Positions 13,690-29,135 of a DNA stretch of 64,000 nt are shown piece after piece. The DNA comes from Auanema rhodensis. Lineage: Eukaryota; Nematoda; Chromadorea; Rhabditida; Rhabditidae. How positions within the stretch are numbered: the stretch's first letter is position 1; every line of letters begins with the position of its first letter. The notes under the pieces were generated by a model. It did not search any database and was not told the DNA's origin. It was given only the letters and a program-made list of their open reading frames with translations. Position numbers and translations under genes: made by a program. The stretch is from NCBI GenBank assembly GCA_964057225.1, contig OZ059895.1, forward strand, positions 4,092,001 to 4,156,000, read 5' to 3'.

Positions 13690-16600
13690 TTGAGTGTACA
13701 TGGAAACTCAACATACACTAATGCATCATTTTTCAAACGATCGTAACTAATTTTTGTATTAAGCGTTTCTCAATGAAGTATAGTGCATTCGATGCGGATT
13801 TTTAAGCTGCGTCGATCTGTGTTATCAGATTTGCGCTAGCTTGAAAATGCACCGAGATATCAACTGATATAAGTTCACACTTATATCCTCGATTTTCACC
13901 CTGAAGAATTAATTTTTTCGTTGAATAACATTGCCCATCGTCTTTGCCTTGAAAAAAGGAATCTAAAAACATCTACTTTTTGCTAAATTATCTTGAAATT
14001 TTTTGAAAAAATGTTTGTCAAAATGTTTTTGGAAGCAATGTTGAGTGTACATGGAAACTCAACATACACTAATGCATCATTTTTCAAACGATCATAACTA
14101 ATTTTTGTATTAAGCGTTTCTCAATGAAGTATAGTGCATTCGATGCGGATTTTTAAGCTGCGTCGATCTGTGTTATCAGATTTGCGCTAGCTTAAAAATG
14201 CACCGAGATATCAACTGATATAAGTTCAAACTTATATCCTCGATTTTCACCCTGAAGAATTAATTTTTTCGTTGAATAACATTGTCCATCGTCTTTGCCT
14301 TAAAAAAATGAATCTAAAAACATCTACTTTTTGCTAAATTATTTTGAAATTTTTCGAAAAAATTTTTGTCAAAATGTTTTTGGAAGCAATGTTGAGTGTA
14401 CATGGAAACTCAACATACACTAATGCATCATTTTTCAAACGATCATAACTAATTTTTGTATTAAGCGTTTCTCAATGAAGTATAGTGCATTCGATGCGGA
14501 TTTTTTATGCTGCGTCGATCTGTGTTATCAGATTTGCGCTAGCTTGAAAATGCACCGAGATATCAACTGATATAAGTTCACACTTATGACCTCGATTTTC
14601 ACCCTGAAGAATTAATTTTTTCGTTGAATAACATTGCCCATCGTCTTTGCCTTGAAAAAAGGAATCTAAAAACATCTACTTTTTGCTAAATTATTTTGAA
14701 ATTTTTCGAAAAAATTTTTGTCAAAATGTTTTTGGAAGCAATGTTGAGTGTACATGGAAACTCAACATACACTAATGCATCATTTTTCAAACGATCATAA
14801 CTAAGTTTTGTATTAAGCGTTTCTCAATGAAGTATAGTGCATTCGATGCGGATTTTTAAGCTGCGTCGATCTGTGTTATCAGATTTGCGCTAGCTTAAAA
14901 ATTCACCGAGATATCAACTGATATAAGTTCACACTTATATCCTCGATTTTCACCCTGAAGAATTAATTTTTTCGTTGAATAACATTGTCCATCATCTTTG
15001 CCTTAAAAAAAGGAATCTAAAAACATCTACTTTTTGCTAAATTATTTTGAAATTTTTCGAAAAAATTTTTGTCAAAATGTTTTTGGAAGCAATGTTGAGT
15101 GTACATGGAAACTCAACATACACTAATGCATCATTTTTCAAACGATCATAACTAATTTTTGTATTAAGCGTTTCTCAATGTAGTATAGTGCATTCGATGC
15201 GGATTTTTAAGCTGCGTCGATCTGTGTTATCAGATTTGCGCTAGCTTGAAAATGCACCGAGATATCAACTGATATAAGTTCACACTTATATCCTCGATTT
15301 TCACCCTGAAGAATTAATTTTTTCGTTGAATAACATTGCCCATCGTCTTTGCCTTGAAATAAGGAATCTAAAAACATCTACTTTTTGCTAAATTATTTTG
15401 AAATTTTTCGAAAAAATTTTTGTCAAAATGTTTTTGGAAGCAATGTTGAGTGTACATGGAAACTCAACATACACTAATGCATCATTTTTCAAACGATCAT
15501 AACTAATTTTTGTATTAAGCGTTTCTCAATGAAGTATAGTGCATTCGATGCGGATTTTTAAGCTGCGTCGATCTGTGTTATCAGATTTGCGCTAGCTTGA
15601 AAATGCACCGAGATATCAACTGATATAAGTTCACACTTATATCCTCGATTTTCACCCTGAAGAATTAATTTTTTCGTTGAATAACATTGCCCATCGTCTT
15701 TGCCTTGAAAAAAGGAATCTAAAAACATCTACTTTTTGCTAAATTATTTTGAAATTTTTTGAAAAAATGTTTGTCAAAATGTTTTTGGAAGCAATGTTGA
15801 GTGTACATGGAAACTCAACATACACTAATGCATCATTTTTCAAACGATCGTAACTAATTTTTGTATTAAGCGTTTCTCAATGAAGTATAGTGCATTCGAT
15901 GCGGATTTTTAAGCTGCGTCGATCTGTGTTATCAGATTTGCGCTAGCTTAAAAATGCACCGAGATATCAACTGATATAAGTTCACACTTATATCCTCGAT
16001 TTTCACCCTGAAGAATTAATTTTTTCGTTGAATAACATTGTCCATCGTCTTTGCCTTAAAAAAATGAATCTAAAAACATCTACTTTTTGCTAAATTATTT
16101 TGAAATTTTTCGAAAAAATTTTTGTCAAAATGTTTTTGGAAGCAATGTTGAGTGTACATGGAAACTCAACATACACTAATGCATCATTTTTCAAACGATC
16201 ATAACTAATTTTTGTATTAAGCGTTTCTCAATGAAGTATAGTGCATTCGATGCGGATTTTTAAGCTGCGTCGATCTGTGTTATCAGATTTGCGCTAGCTT
16301 GAAAATGCACCGAGATATCAACTGATATAAGTTCACACTTATATCCTCGATTTTCACCCTGAAGAATTAATTTTTTCGTTGAATAACATTGCCCATCGTC
16401 TTTGCCTTGAAAAAAGGAATCTAAAAACATCTACTTTTTGCTAAATTATTTTGAAATTTTTTGAAAAAATGTTTGTCAAAATGTTTTTGGAAGCAATGTT
16501 GAGTGTACATGGAAACTCAACATACACTAATGCATCATTTTTCAAACGATCGTAACTAATTTTTGTATTAAGCGTTTCTCAATGAAGTATAGTGCATTCG

Positions 16601-19600
16601 ATGCGGATTTTTAAGCTGCGTCGATCTGTGTTATCAGATTTGCGCTAGCTTAAAAATGCACCGAGATATCAACTGATATAAGTTCACACTTATATCCTCG
16701 ATTTTCACCCTGAAGAATTAATTTTTTCGTTGAATAACATTGTCCATCGTCTTTGCCTTAAAAAAATGAATCTAAAAACATCTACTTTTTGCTAAATTAT
16801 TTTGAAATTTTTCGAAAAAATTTTTGTCAAAATGTTTTTGGAAGCAATGTTGAGTGTACATGGAAACTCAACATACACTAATGCATCATTTTTCAAACGA
16901 TCATAACTAATTTTTGTATTAAGCGTTTCTCAATGTAGTATAGTGCATTCGATGCGGATTTTTAAGCTGCGTCGATCTGTGTTATCAGATTTGCGCTAGC
17001 TTGAAAATGCACCGAGATATCAACTGATATAAGTTCACACTTATATCCTCGATTTTCACCCTGAAGAATTAATTTTTTCGTTGAATAACATTGCCCATCG
17101 TCTTTGTCTTGAAATAAGGAATCTAAAAACATCTACTTTTTGCTAAATTATTTTGAAATTTTTCGAAAAAATTTTTGTCAAAATGTTTTTGGAAGCAATG
17201 TTGAGTGTACATGGAAACTCAACATACACTAATGCATCATTTTTCAAACGATCATAACTAATTTTTGTATTAAGCGTTTCTCAATGAAGTATAGTGCATT
17301 CGATGCGGATTTTTAAGCTGCGTCGATCTGTGTTATCAGATTTGCGCTAGCTTGAAAATGCACCGAGATATCAACTGATATAAGTTCACACTTATATCCT
17401 CGATTTTCACCCTGAAGAATTAATTTTTTCGTTGAATAACATTGCCCATCGTCTTTGCCTTGAAAAAAGGAATCTAAAAACATCTACTTTTTGCTAAATT
17501 ATTTTGAAATTTTTTGAAAAAATGTTTGTCAAAATGTTTTTGGAAGCAATGTTGAGTGTACATGGAAACTCAACATACACTAATGCATCATTTTTCAAAC
17601 GATCGTAACTAATTTTTGTATTAAGCGTTTCTCAATGAAGTATAGTGCATTCGATGCGGATTTTTAAGCTGCGTCGATCTGTGTTATCAGATTTGCGCTA
17701 GCTTAAAAATGCACCGAGATATCAACTGATATAAGTTCACACTTATATCCTCGATTTTCACCCTGAAGAATTAATTTTTTCGTTGAATAACATTGTCCAT
17801 CGTCTTTGCCTTAAAAAAATGAATCTAAAAACATCTACTTTTTGCTAAATTATTTTGAAATTTTTCGAAAAAATTTTTGTCAAAATGTTTTTGGAAGCAA
17901 TGTTGAGTGTACATGGAAACTCAACATACACTAATGCATCATTTTTCAAACGATCATAACTAATTTTTGTATCAAGCGTTTCTCAATGAAGTATAGTGCA
18001 TTCGATGCGGATTTTTAAGCTGCGTCGATCTGTGTTATCAGATTTGCGCTAGCTTGAAAATGCACCGAGATATCAACTAATATAAGTTCACACTTATATC
18101 CTCGATTTTCACCCTGAAGAATTAATTTTTTCGTTGAATAACATTGCCCATCGTCTTTGCCTTGAAAAAAGGAATCTAAAAACATCTACTTTTTGCTAAA
18201 TTATTTTGAAATTTTTTGAAAAAATGTTTGTCAAAATGTTTTTGGAAGCAATGTTGAGTGTACATGGAAACTCAACATACACTAATGCATCATTTTTCAA
18301 ACGATCGTAACTAATTTTTGTATTAAGCGTTTCTCAATGAAGTATAGTGCATTCGATGCGGATTTTTAAGCTGCGTCGATCTGTGTTATCAGATTTGCGC
18401 TAGCTTAAAAATGCACCGAGATATCAACTGATATAAGTTCACACTTATATCCTCGATTTTCACCCTGAAGAATTAATTTTTTCGTTGAATAACATTGCCC
18501 ATCGTCTTTGCCTTGAAATAAGGAATCTAAAAACATCTACTTTTTGCTAAATTATTTTGAAATTTTTCGAAAAAATTTTTGTCAAAATGTTTTTGGAAGC
18601 AATGTTGAGTGTACATGGAAACTCAACATACACTAATGCATCATTTTTCAAACGATCATAACTAATTTTTGTATTAAGCGTTTCTCAATGAAGTATAGTG
18701 CATTCGATGCGGATTTTTAAGCTGCGTCGATCTGTGTTATCAGATTTGCGCTAGCTTGAAAATGCACCGAGATATCAACTGATATAAGTTCACACTTATA
18801 TCCTCGATTTTCACCCTGAAGAATTAATTTTTTCGTTGAATAACATTGCCCATCGTCTTTGCCTTGAAAAAAGGAATCTAAAAACATCTACTTTTTGCTA
18901 AATTATTTTGAAATTTTTTGAAAAAATGTTTGTCAAAATGTTTTTGGAAGCAATGTTGAGTGTACATGGAAACTCAACATACACTAATGCATCATTTTTC
19001 AAACGATCGTAACTAATTTTTGTATTAAGCGTTTCTCAATGAAGTATAGTGCATTCGATGCGGATTTTTAAGCTGCGTCGATCTGTGTTATCAGATTTGC
19101 GCTAGCTTAAAAATGCACCGAGATATCAACTGATATAAGTTCACACTTATATCCTCGATTTTCACCCTGAAGAATTAATTTTTTCGTTGAATAACATTGT
19201 CCATCGTCTTTGCCTCAAAAAAATGAATCTAAAAACATCTACTTTTTGCTAAATTATTTTGAAATTTTTCGAAAAAATTTTTGTCAAAATGTTTTTGGAA
19301 GCAATGTTGAGTGTACATGGAAACTCAACATACACTAATGCATCATTTTTCAAACGATCGTAACTAATTTTTGTATTAAGCGTTTCTCAATGAAGTATAG
19401 TGCATTCGATGCGGATTTTTAAGCTGCGTCGATCTGTGTTATCAGATTTGCGCTAGCTTAAAAATGCACCGAGATATCAACTGATATAAGTTCACACTTA
19501 TATCCTCGATTTTCACCCTGAAGAATTAATTTTTTCGTTGAATAACATTGTCCATCGTCTTTGCCTTAAAAAAATGAATCTAAAAACATCTACTTTTTGC

Positions 19601-22600
19601 TAAATTATTTTGAAATTTTTCGAAAAAATTTTTGTCAAAATGTTTTTGGAAGCAATGTTGAGTGTACATGGAAACTCAACATACACTAATGCATCATTTT
19701 TCAAACGATCATAACTAATTTTTGTATTAAGCGTTTCTCAATGAAGTATAGTGCATTCGATGCGGATTTTTAAGCTGCGTCGATCTGTGTTATCAGATTT
19801 GCGCTAGCTTGAAAATGCACCGAGATATCAACTGATATAAGTTCACACTTATATCCTCGATTTTCACCCTGAAGAATTAATTTTTTCGTTGAATAACATT
19901 GCCCATCGTCTTTGCCTTGAAATAAGGAATCTAAAAACATCTACTTTTTGCTAAATTATTTTGAAATTTTTCGAAAAAATTTTTGTCAAAATGTTTTTGG
20001 AAGCAATGTTGAGTGTACATGGAAACTCAACATACACTAATGCATCATTTTTCAAACGATCATAACTAAGTTTTGTATTAAGCGTTTCTCAATGAAGTAT
20101 AGTGCATTCGATGCGGATTTTTAAGCTGCGTCGATCTGTGTTATCAGATTTGCACTAGCTTAAAAATTCACCGAGATATCAACTGATATAAGTTCACACT
20201 TATATCCTCGATTTTCACCCTGAAGAATTAATTTTTTCGTTGAATAACATTGTCCATCATCTTTGCCTTAAAAAAAGGAATCTAAAAACATCTACTTTTT
20301 GCTAAATTATTTTGAAATTTTTCGAAAAAATTTTTGTCAAAATGTTTTTGGAAGCAATGTTGAGTGTACATGGAAACTCAACATACACTAATGCATCATT
20401 TTTCAAACGATCATAACTAATTTTTGTATTAAGCGTTTCTCAATGTAGTATAGTGCATTCGATGCGGATTTTTAAGCTGCGTCGATCTGTGTTATCAGAT
20501 TTGCGCTAGCTTGAAAATGCACCGAGATATCAACTGATATAAGTTCACACTTATATCCTCGATTTTCACCCTGAAGAATTAATTTTTTCGTTGAATAACA
20601 TTGCCCATCGTCTTTGCCTTGAAATAAGGAATCTAAAAACATCTACTTTTTGCTAAATTATTTTGAAATTTTTCGAAAAAATTTTTGTCAAAATGTTTTT
20701 GGAAGCAATGTTGAGTGTACATGGAAACTCAACATACACTAATGCATCATTTTTCAAACGATCATAACTAATTTTTGTATTAAGCGTTTCTCAATGAAGT
20801 ATAGTGCATTCGATGCGGATTTTTAAGCTGCGTCGATCTGTGTTATCAGATTTGCGCTAGCTTGAAAATGCACCGAGATATCAACTGATATAAGTTCACA
20901 CTTATATCCTCGATTTTCACCCTGAAGAATTAATTTTTTCGTTGAATAACATTGCCCATCGTCTTTGCCTTGAAAAAAGGAATCTAAAAACATCTACTTT
21001 TTGCTAAATTATTTTGAAATTTTTTGAAAAAATGTTTGTCAAAATGTTTTTGGAAGCAATGTTGAGTGTACATGGAAACTCAACATACACTAATGCATCA
21101 TTTTTCAAACGATCGTAACTAATTTTTGTATTAAGCGTTTCTCAATGAAGTATAGTGCATTCGATGCGGATTTTTAAGCTGCGTCGATCTGTGTTATCAG
21201 ATTTGCGCTAGCTTGAAAATGCACCGAGATATCAACTGATATAAGTTCACACTTATATCCTCGATTTTCACCCTGAAGAATTAATTTTTTCGTTGAATAA
21301 CATTGCCCATCGTCTTTGCCTTGAAAAAAGGAATCTAAAAACATCTACTTTTTGCTAAATTATCTTGAAATTTTTTGAAAAAATGTTTGTCAAAATGTTT
21401 TTGGAAGCAATGTTGAGTGTACATGGAAACTCAACATACACTAATGCATCATTTTTCAAACGATCATAACTAATTTTTGTATTAAGCGTTTCTCAATGAA
21501 GTATAGTGCATTCGATGCGGATTTTTAAGCTGCGTCGATCTGTGTTATCAGATTTGCGCTAGCTTAAAAATGCACCGAGATATCAACTGATATAAGTTCA
21601 AACTTATATCCTCGATTTTCACCCTGAAGAATTAATTTTTTCGTTGAATAACATTGTCCATCGTCTTTGCCTTAAAAAAATGAATCTAAAAACATCTACT
21701 TTTTGCTAAATTATTTTGAAATTTTTCGAAAAAATTTTTGTCAAAATGTTTTTGGAAGCAATGTTGAGTGTACATGGAAACTCAACATACACTAATGCAT
21801 CATTTTTCAAACGATCATAACTAATTTTTGTATTAAGCGTTTCTCAATGAAGTATAGTGCATTCGATGCGGATTTTTTATGCTGCGTCGATCTGTGTTAT
21901 CAGATTTGCGCTAGCTTGAAAATGCACCGAGATATCAACTGATATAAGTTCACACTTATGACCTCGATTTTCACCCTGAAGAATTAATTTTTTCGTTGAA
22001 TAACATTGCCCATCGTCTTTGCCTTGAAAAAAGGAATCTAAAAACATCTACTTTTTGCTAAATTATTTTGAAATTTTTCGAAAAAATTTTTGTCAAAATG
22101 TTTTTGGAAGCAATGTTGAGTGTACATGGAAACTCAACATACACTAATGCATCATTTTTCAAACGATCATAACTAAGTTTTGTATTAAGCGTTTCTCAAT
22201 GAAGTATAGTGCATTCGATGCGGATTTTTAAGCTGCGTCGATCTGTGTTATCAGATTTGCGCTAGCTTAAAAATTCACCGAGATATCAACTGATATAAGT
22301 TCACACTTATATCCTCGATTTTCACCCTGAAGAATTAATTTTTTCGTTGAATAACATTGTCCATCATCTTTGCCTTAAAAAAAGGAATCTAAAAACATCT
22401 ACTTTTTGCTAAATTATTTTGAAATTTTTCGAAAAAATTTTTGTCAAAATGTTTTTGGAAGCAATGTTGAGTGTACATGGAAACTCAACATACACTAATG
22501 CATCATTTTTCAAACGATCATAACTAATTTTTGTATTAAGCGTTTCTCAATGTAGTATAGTGCATTCGATGCGGATTTTTAAGCTGCGTCGATCTGTGTT

Positions 22601-25600
22601 ATCAGATTTGCGCTAGCTTGAAAATGCACCGAGATATCAACTGATATAAGTTCACACTTATATCCTCGATTTTCACCCTGAAGAATTAATTTTTTCGTTG
22701 AATAACATTGCCCATCGTCTTTGCCTTGAAATAAGGAATCTAAAAACATCTACTTTTTGCTAAATTATTTTGAAATTTTTCGAAAAAATTTTTGTCAAAA
22801 TGTTTTTGGAAGCAATGTTGAGTGTACATGGAAACTCAACATACACTAATGCATCATTTTTCAAACGATCATAACTAATTTTTGTATTAAGCGTTTCTCA
22901 ATGAAGTATAGTGCATTCGATGCGGATTTTTAAGCTGCGTCGATCTGTGTTATCAGATTTGCGCTAGCTTGAAAATGCACCGAGATATCAACTGATATAA
23001 GTTCACACTTATATCCTCGATTTTCACCCTGAAGAATTAATTTTTTCGTTGAATAACATTGCCCATCGTCTTTGCCTTGAAAAAAGGAATCTAAAAACAT
23101 CTACTTTTTGCTAAATTATTTTGAAATTTTTTGAAAAAATGTTTGTCAAAATGTTTTTGGAAGCAATGTTGAGTGTACATGGAAACTCAACATACACTAA
23201 TGCATCATTTTTCAAACGATCGTAACTAATTTTTGTATTAAGCGTTTCTCAATGAAGTATAGTGCATTCGATGCGGATTTTTAAGCTGCGTCGATCTGTG
23301 TTATCAGATTTGCGCTAGCTTAAAAATGCACCGAGATATCAACTGATATAAGTTCACACTTATATCCTCGATTTTCACCCTGAAGAATTAATTTTTTCGT
23401 TGAATAACATTGTCCATCGTCTTTGCCTTAAAAAAATGAATCTAAAAACATCTACTTTTTGCTAAATTATTTTGAAATTTTTCGAAAAAATTTTTGTCAA
23501 AATGTTTTTGGAAGCAATGTTGAGTGTACATGGAAACTCAACATACACTAATGCATCATTTTTCAAACGATCATAACTAATTTTTGTATTAAGCGTTTCT
23601 CAATGAAGTATAGTGCATTCGATGCGGATTTTTAAGCTGCGTCGATCTGTGTTATCAGATTTGCGCTAGCTTGAAAATGCACCGAGATATCAACTGATAT
23701 AAGTTCACACTTATATCCTCGATTTTCACCCTGAAGAATTAATTTTTTCGTTGAATAACATTGCCCATCGTCTTTGCCTTGAAAAAAGGAATCTAAAAAC
23801 ATCTACTTTTTGCTAAATTATTTTGAAATTTTTTGAAAAAATGTTTGTCAAAATGTTTTTGGAAGCAATGTTGAGTGTACATGGAAACTCAACATACACT
23901 AATGCATCATTTTTCAAACGATCGTAACTAATTTTTGTATTAAGCGTTTCTCAATGAAGTATAGTGCATTCGATGCGGATTTTTAAGCTGCGTCGATCTG
24001 TGTTATCAGATTTGCGCTAGCTTAAAAATGCACCGAGATATCAACTGATATAAGTTCACACTTATATCCTCGATTTTCACCCTGAAGAATTAATTTTTTC
24101 GTTGAATAACATTGTCCATCGTCTTTGCCTTAAAAAAATGAATCTAAAAACATCTACTTTTTGCTAAATTATTTTGAAATTTTTCGAAAAAATTTTTGTC
24201 AAAATGTTTTTGGAAGCAATGTTGAGTGTACATGGAAACTCAACATACACTAATGCATCATTTTTCAAACGATCATAACTAATTTTTGTATTAAGCGTTT
24301 CTCAATGTAGTATAGTGCATTCGATGCGGATTTTTAAGCTGCGTCGATCTGTGTTATCAGATTTGCGCTAGCTTGAAAATGCACCGAGATATCAACTGAT
24401 ATAAGTTCACACTTATATCCTCGATTTTCACCCTGAAGAATTAATTTTTTCGTTGAATAACATTGCCCATCGTCTTTGTCTTGAAATAAGGAATCTAAAA
24501 ACATCTACTTTTTGCTAAATTATTTTGAAATTTTTCGAAAAAATTTTTGTCAAAATGTTTTTGGAAGCAATGTTGAGTGTACATGGAAACTCAACATACA
24601 CTAATGCATCATTTTTCAAACGATCATAACTAATTTTTGTATTAAGCGTTTCTCAATGAAGTATAGTGCATTCGATGCGGATTTTTAAGCTGCGTCGATC
24701 TGTGTTATCAGATTTGCGCTAGCTTGAAAATGCACCGAGATATCAACTGATATAAGTTCACACTTATATCCTCGATTTTCACCCTGAAGAATTAATTTTT
24801 TCGTTGAATAACATTGCCCATCGTCTTTGCCTTGAAAAAAGGAATCTAAAAACATCTACTTTTTGCTAAATTATTTTGAAATTTTTTGAAAAAATGTTTG
24901 TCAAAATGTTTTTGGAAGCAATGTTGAGTGTACATGGAAACTCAACATACACTAATGCATCATTTTTCAAACGATCGTAACTAATTTTTGTATTAAGCGT
25001 TTCTCAATGAAGTATAGTGCATTCGATGCGGATTTTTAAGCTGCGTCGATCTGTGTTATCAGATTTGCGCTAGCTTAAAAATGCACCGAGATATCAACTG
25101 ATATAAGTTCACACTTATATCCTCGATTTTCACCCTGAAGAATTAATTTTTTCGTTGAATAACATTGTCCATCGTCTTTGCCTTAAAAAAATGAATCTAA
25201 AAACATCTACTTTTTGCTAAATTATTTTGAAATTTTTCGAAAAAATTTTTGTCAAAATGTTTTTGGAAGCAATGTTGAGTGTACATGGAAACTCAACATA
25301 CACTAATGCATCATTTTTCAAACGATCATAACTAATTTTTGTATCAAGCGTTTCTCAATGAAGTATAGTGCATTCGATGCGGATTTTTAAGCTGCGTCGA
25401 TCTGTGTTATCAGATTTGCGCTAGCTTGAAAATGCACCGAGATATCAACTAATATAAGTTCACACTTATATCCTCGATTTTCACCCTGAAGAATTAATTT
25501 TTTCGTTGAATAACATTGCCCATCGTCTTTGCCTTGAAAAAAGGAATCTAAAAACATCTACTTTTTGCTAAATTATTTTGAAATTTTTTGAAAAAATGTT

Positions 25601-27380
25601 TGTCAAAATGTTTTTGGAAGCAATGTTGAGTGTACATGGAAACTCAACATACACTAATGCATCATTTTTCAAACGATCGTAACTAATTTTTGTATTAAGC
25701 GTTTCTCAATGAAGTATAGTGCATTCGATGCGGATTTTTAAGCTGCGTCGATCTGTGTTATCAGATTTGCGCTAGCTTAAAAATGCACCGAGATATCAAC
25801 TGATATAAGTTCACACTTATATCCTCGATTTTCACCCTGAAGAATTAATTTTTTCGTTGAATAACATTGCCCATCGTCTTTGCCTTGAAATAAGGAATCT
25901 AAAAACATCTACTTTTTGCTAAATTATTTTGAAATTTTTCGAAAAAATTTTTGTCAAAATGTTTTTGGAAGCAATGTTGAGTGTACATGGAAACTCAACA
26001 TACACTAATGCATCATTTTTCAAACGATCATAACTAATTTTTGTATTAAGCGTTTCTCAATGAAGTATAGTGCATTCGATGCGGATTTTTAAGCTGCGTC
26101 GATCTGTGTTATCAGATTTGCGCTAGCTTGAAAATGCACCGAGATATCAACTGATATAAGTTCACACTTATATCCTCGATTTTCACCCTGAAGAATTAAT
26201 TTTTTCGTTGAATAACATTGCCCATCGTCTTTGCCTTGAAAAAAGGAATCTAAAAACATCTACTTTTTGCTAAATTATTTTGAAATTTTTTGAAAAAATG
26301 TTTGTCAAAATGTTTTTGGAAGCAATGTTGAGTGTACATGGAAACTCAACATACACTAATGCATCATTTTTCAAACGATCGTAACTAATTTTTGTATTAA
26401 GCGTTTCTCAATGAAGTATAGTGCATTCGATGCGGATTTTTAAGCTGCGTCGATCTGTGTTATCAGATTTGCGCTAGCTTAAAAATGCACCGAGATATCA
26501 ACTGATATAAGTTCACACTTATATCCTCGATTTTCACCCTGAAGAATTAATTTTTTCGTTGAATAACATTGTCCATCGTCTTTGCCTCAAAAAAATGAAT
26601 CTAAAAACATCTACTTTTTGCTAAATTATTTTGAAATTTTTCGAAAAAATTTTTGTCAAAATGTTTTTGGAAGCAATGTTGAGTGTACATGGAAACTCAA
26701 CATACACTAATGCATCATTTTTCAAACGATCGTAACTAATTTTTGTATTAAGCGTTTCTCAATGAAGTATAGTGCATTCGATGCGGATTTTTAAGCTGCG
26801 TCGATCTGTGTTATCAGATTTGCGCTAGCTTAAAAATGCACCGAGATATCAACTGATATAAGTTCACACTTATATCCTCGATTTTCACCCTGAAGAATTA
26901 ATTTTTTCGTTGAATAACATTGTCCATCGTCTTTGCCTTAAAAAAATGAATCTAAAAACATCTACTTTTTGCTAAATTATTTTGAAATTTTTCGAAAAAA
27001 TTTTTGTCAAAATGTTTTTGGAAGCAATGTTGAGTGTACATGGAAACTCAACATACACTAATGCATCATTTTTCAAACGATCATAACTAATTTTTGTATT
27101 AAGCGTTTCTCAATGAAGTATAGTGCATTCGATGCGGATTTTTAAGCTGCGTCGATCTGTGTTATCAGATTTGCGCTAGCTTGAAAATGCACCGAGATAT
27201 CAACTGATATAAGTTCACACTTATATCCTCGATTTTCACCCTGAAGAATTAATTTTTTCGTTGAATAACATTGCCCATCGTCTTTGCCTTGAAATAAGGA
27301 ATCTAAAAACATCTACTTTTTGCTAAATTATTTTGAAATTTTTCGAAAAAATTTTTGTCAAAATGTTTTTGGAAGCAATG
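13690..27380 (+). repeat. Large duplication: 18 monomers (6319 bp) repeated at a 7372-bp offset
   Basis: Copy 1 is 13690-20008 and copy 2 is 21062-27380, separated by three different monomers. Rare private variants all recur exactly 7372 bp apart: ATTATCTTGAAA (13989/21361), an inserted T with GATTTTTTATGCTGC (14501/21873), CTTATGACCTCG, GTATCAAGCG (17969/25341), AACTAATATAAG, and GCCTCAAAAAAATG (19212/26584). The spacing is 21 x 351 plus the one-base insertion. Such rare marks shared without visible drift imply a recent event. Confidence 0.9.
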
Positions 27381-29135
27381 TTGAGTGTACATGGAAACTC
27401 AACATACACTAATGCATCATTTTTCAAACGATCATAACTAATTTTTGTATCAAGCGTTTCTCAATGAAGTATAGTGCATTCGATGCGGATTTTTAAGCTG
27501 CGTCGCTCTGTGTTATCAGATTTGCGCTAGCTTGAAAATGCACCGAGATATCAACTGATATAAGTTCACACTTATATCCTCGATTTTCACCCTGAAGAAT
27601 TAATTTTTTCGTTGAATAACATTGCCCATCGTCTTTGCCTTGAAAAAAGGAATCTAAAAACATCTACTTTTTGCTAAATTATTTTGAAATTTTTCGAAAA
27701 AATTTTTGTCAAAATGTTTTTGGAAGCAATGTTGAGTGTACATGGAAACTCAACATACACTAATGCATCATTTTTCAAACGATCATAACTAATTTTTGTA
27801 TTAAGCGTTTCTCAATGAAGTATAGTGCATTCGATGCGGATTTTTAAGCTGCGTCGATCTGTGTTATCAGATTTGCGCTAGCTTGAAAATGCACCGAGAT
27901 ATCAACTGATATAAGTTCACACTTATATCCTCGATTTTCACCCTGAAGAATTAATTTTTTCGTTGAATAACATTGCCCATCGTCTTTGCCTTGAAAAAAG
28001 GAATCTAAAAACATCTACTTTTTGCTAAATTATTTTGAAATTTTTTGAAAAAATGTTTGTCAAAATGTTTTTGGAAGCAATGTTGAGTGTACATGGAAAC
28101 TCAACATACACTAATGCATCATTTTTCAAACGATCGTAACTAATTTTTGTATTAAGCGTTTCTCAATGAAGTATAGTGCATTCGATGCGGATTTTTAAGC
28201 TGCGTCGATCTGTGTTATCAGATTTGCGCTAGCTTAAAAATGCACCGAGATATCAACTGATATAAGTTCACACTTATATCCTCGATTTTCACCCTGAAGA
28301 ATTAATTTTTTCGTTGAATAACATTGTCCATCGTCTTTGCCTTAAAAAAATGAATCTAAAAACATCTACTTTTTGCTAAATTATTTTGAAATTTTTCGAA
28401 AAAATTTTTGTCAAAATGTTTTTGGAAGCAATGTTGAGTGTACATGGAAACTCAACATACACTAATGCATCATTTTTCAAACGATCGTAACTAATTTTTG
28501 TATTAAGCGTTTCTCAATGAAGTATAGTGCATTCGATGCGGATTTTTAAGCTGCGTCGATCTGTGTTATCAGATTTGCGCTAGCTTGAAAATGCACCGAG
28601 ATATCAACTGATATAAGTTCACACTTATATCCTCGATTTTCACCCTGAAGAATTAATTTTTTCGTTGAATAACATTGCCCATCGTCTTTGCCTTGAAAAA
28701 AGGAATCTAAAAACATCTACTTTTTGCTAAATTATTTTGAAATTTTTTGAAAAAATGTTTGTCAAAATGTTTTTGGAAGCAATGTTGAGTGTACATGGAA
28801 ACTCAACATACACTAATGCATCATTTTTCAAACGATCATAACTAATTTTTGTATTAAGCGTTTCTCAATGAAGTATAGTGCATTCGATGCGGATTTTTAA
28901 GCTGCGTCGATCTGTGTTATCAGATTTGCGCTAGCTTAAAAATGCACCGAGATATCAACTGATATAAGTTCTCACTTATATCCTCGATTTTCACCCTGAA
29001 GAATTAATTTTTTCGTTGAATAACATTGTCCATCGTCTTTGCCTTAAAAAAATGAATCTAAAAACATCTACTTTTCGCTAAATTATTTTGAAATTTTTCG
29101 AAAAAATTTTTGTCAAAATGTTTTTGGAAGCAATG

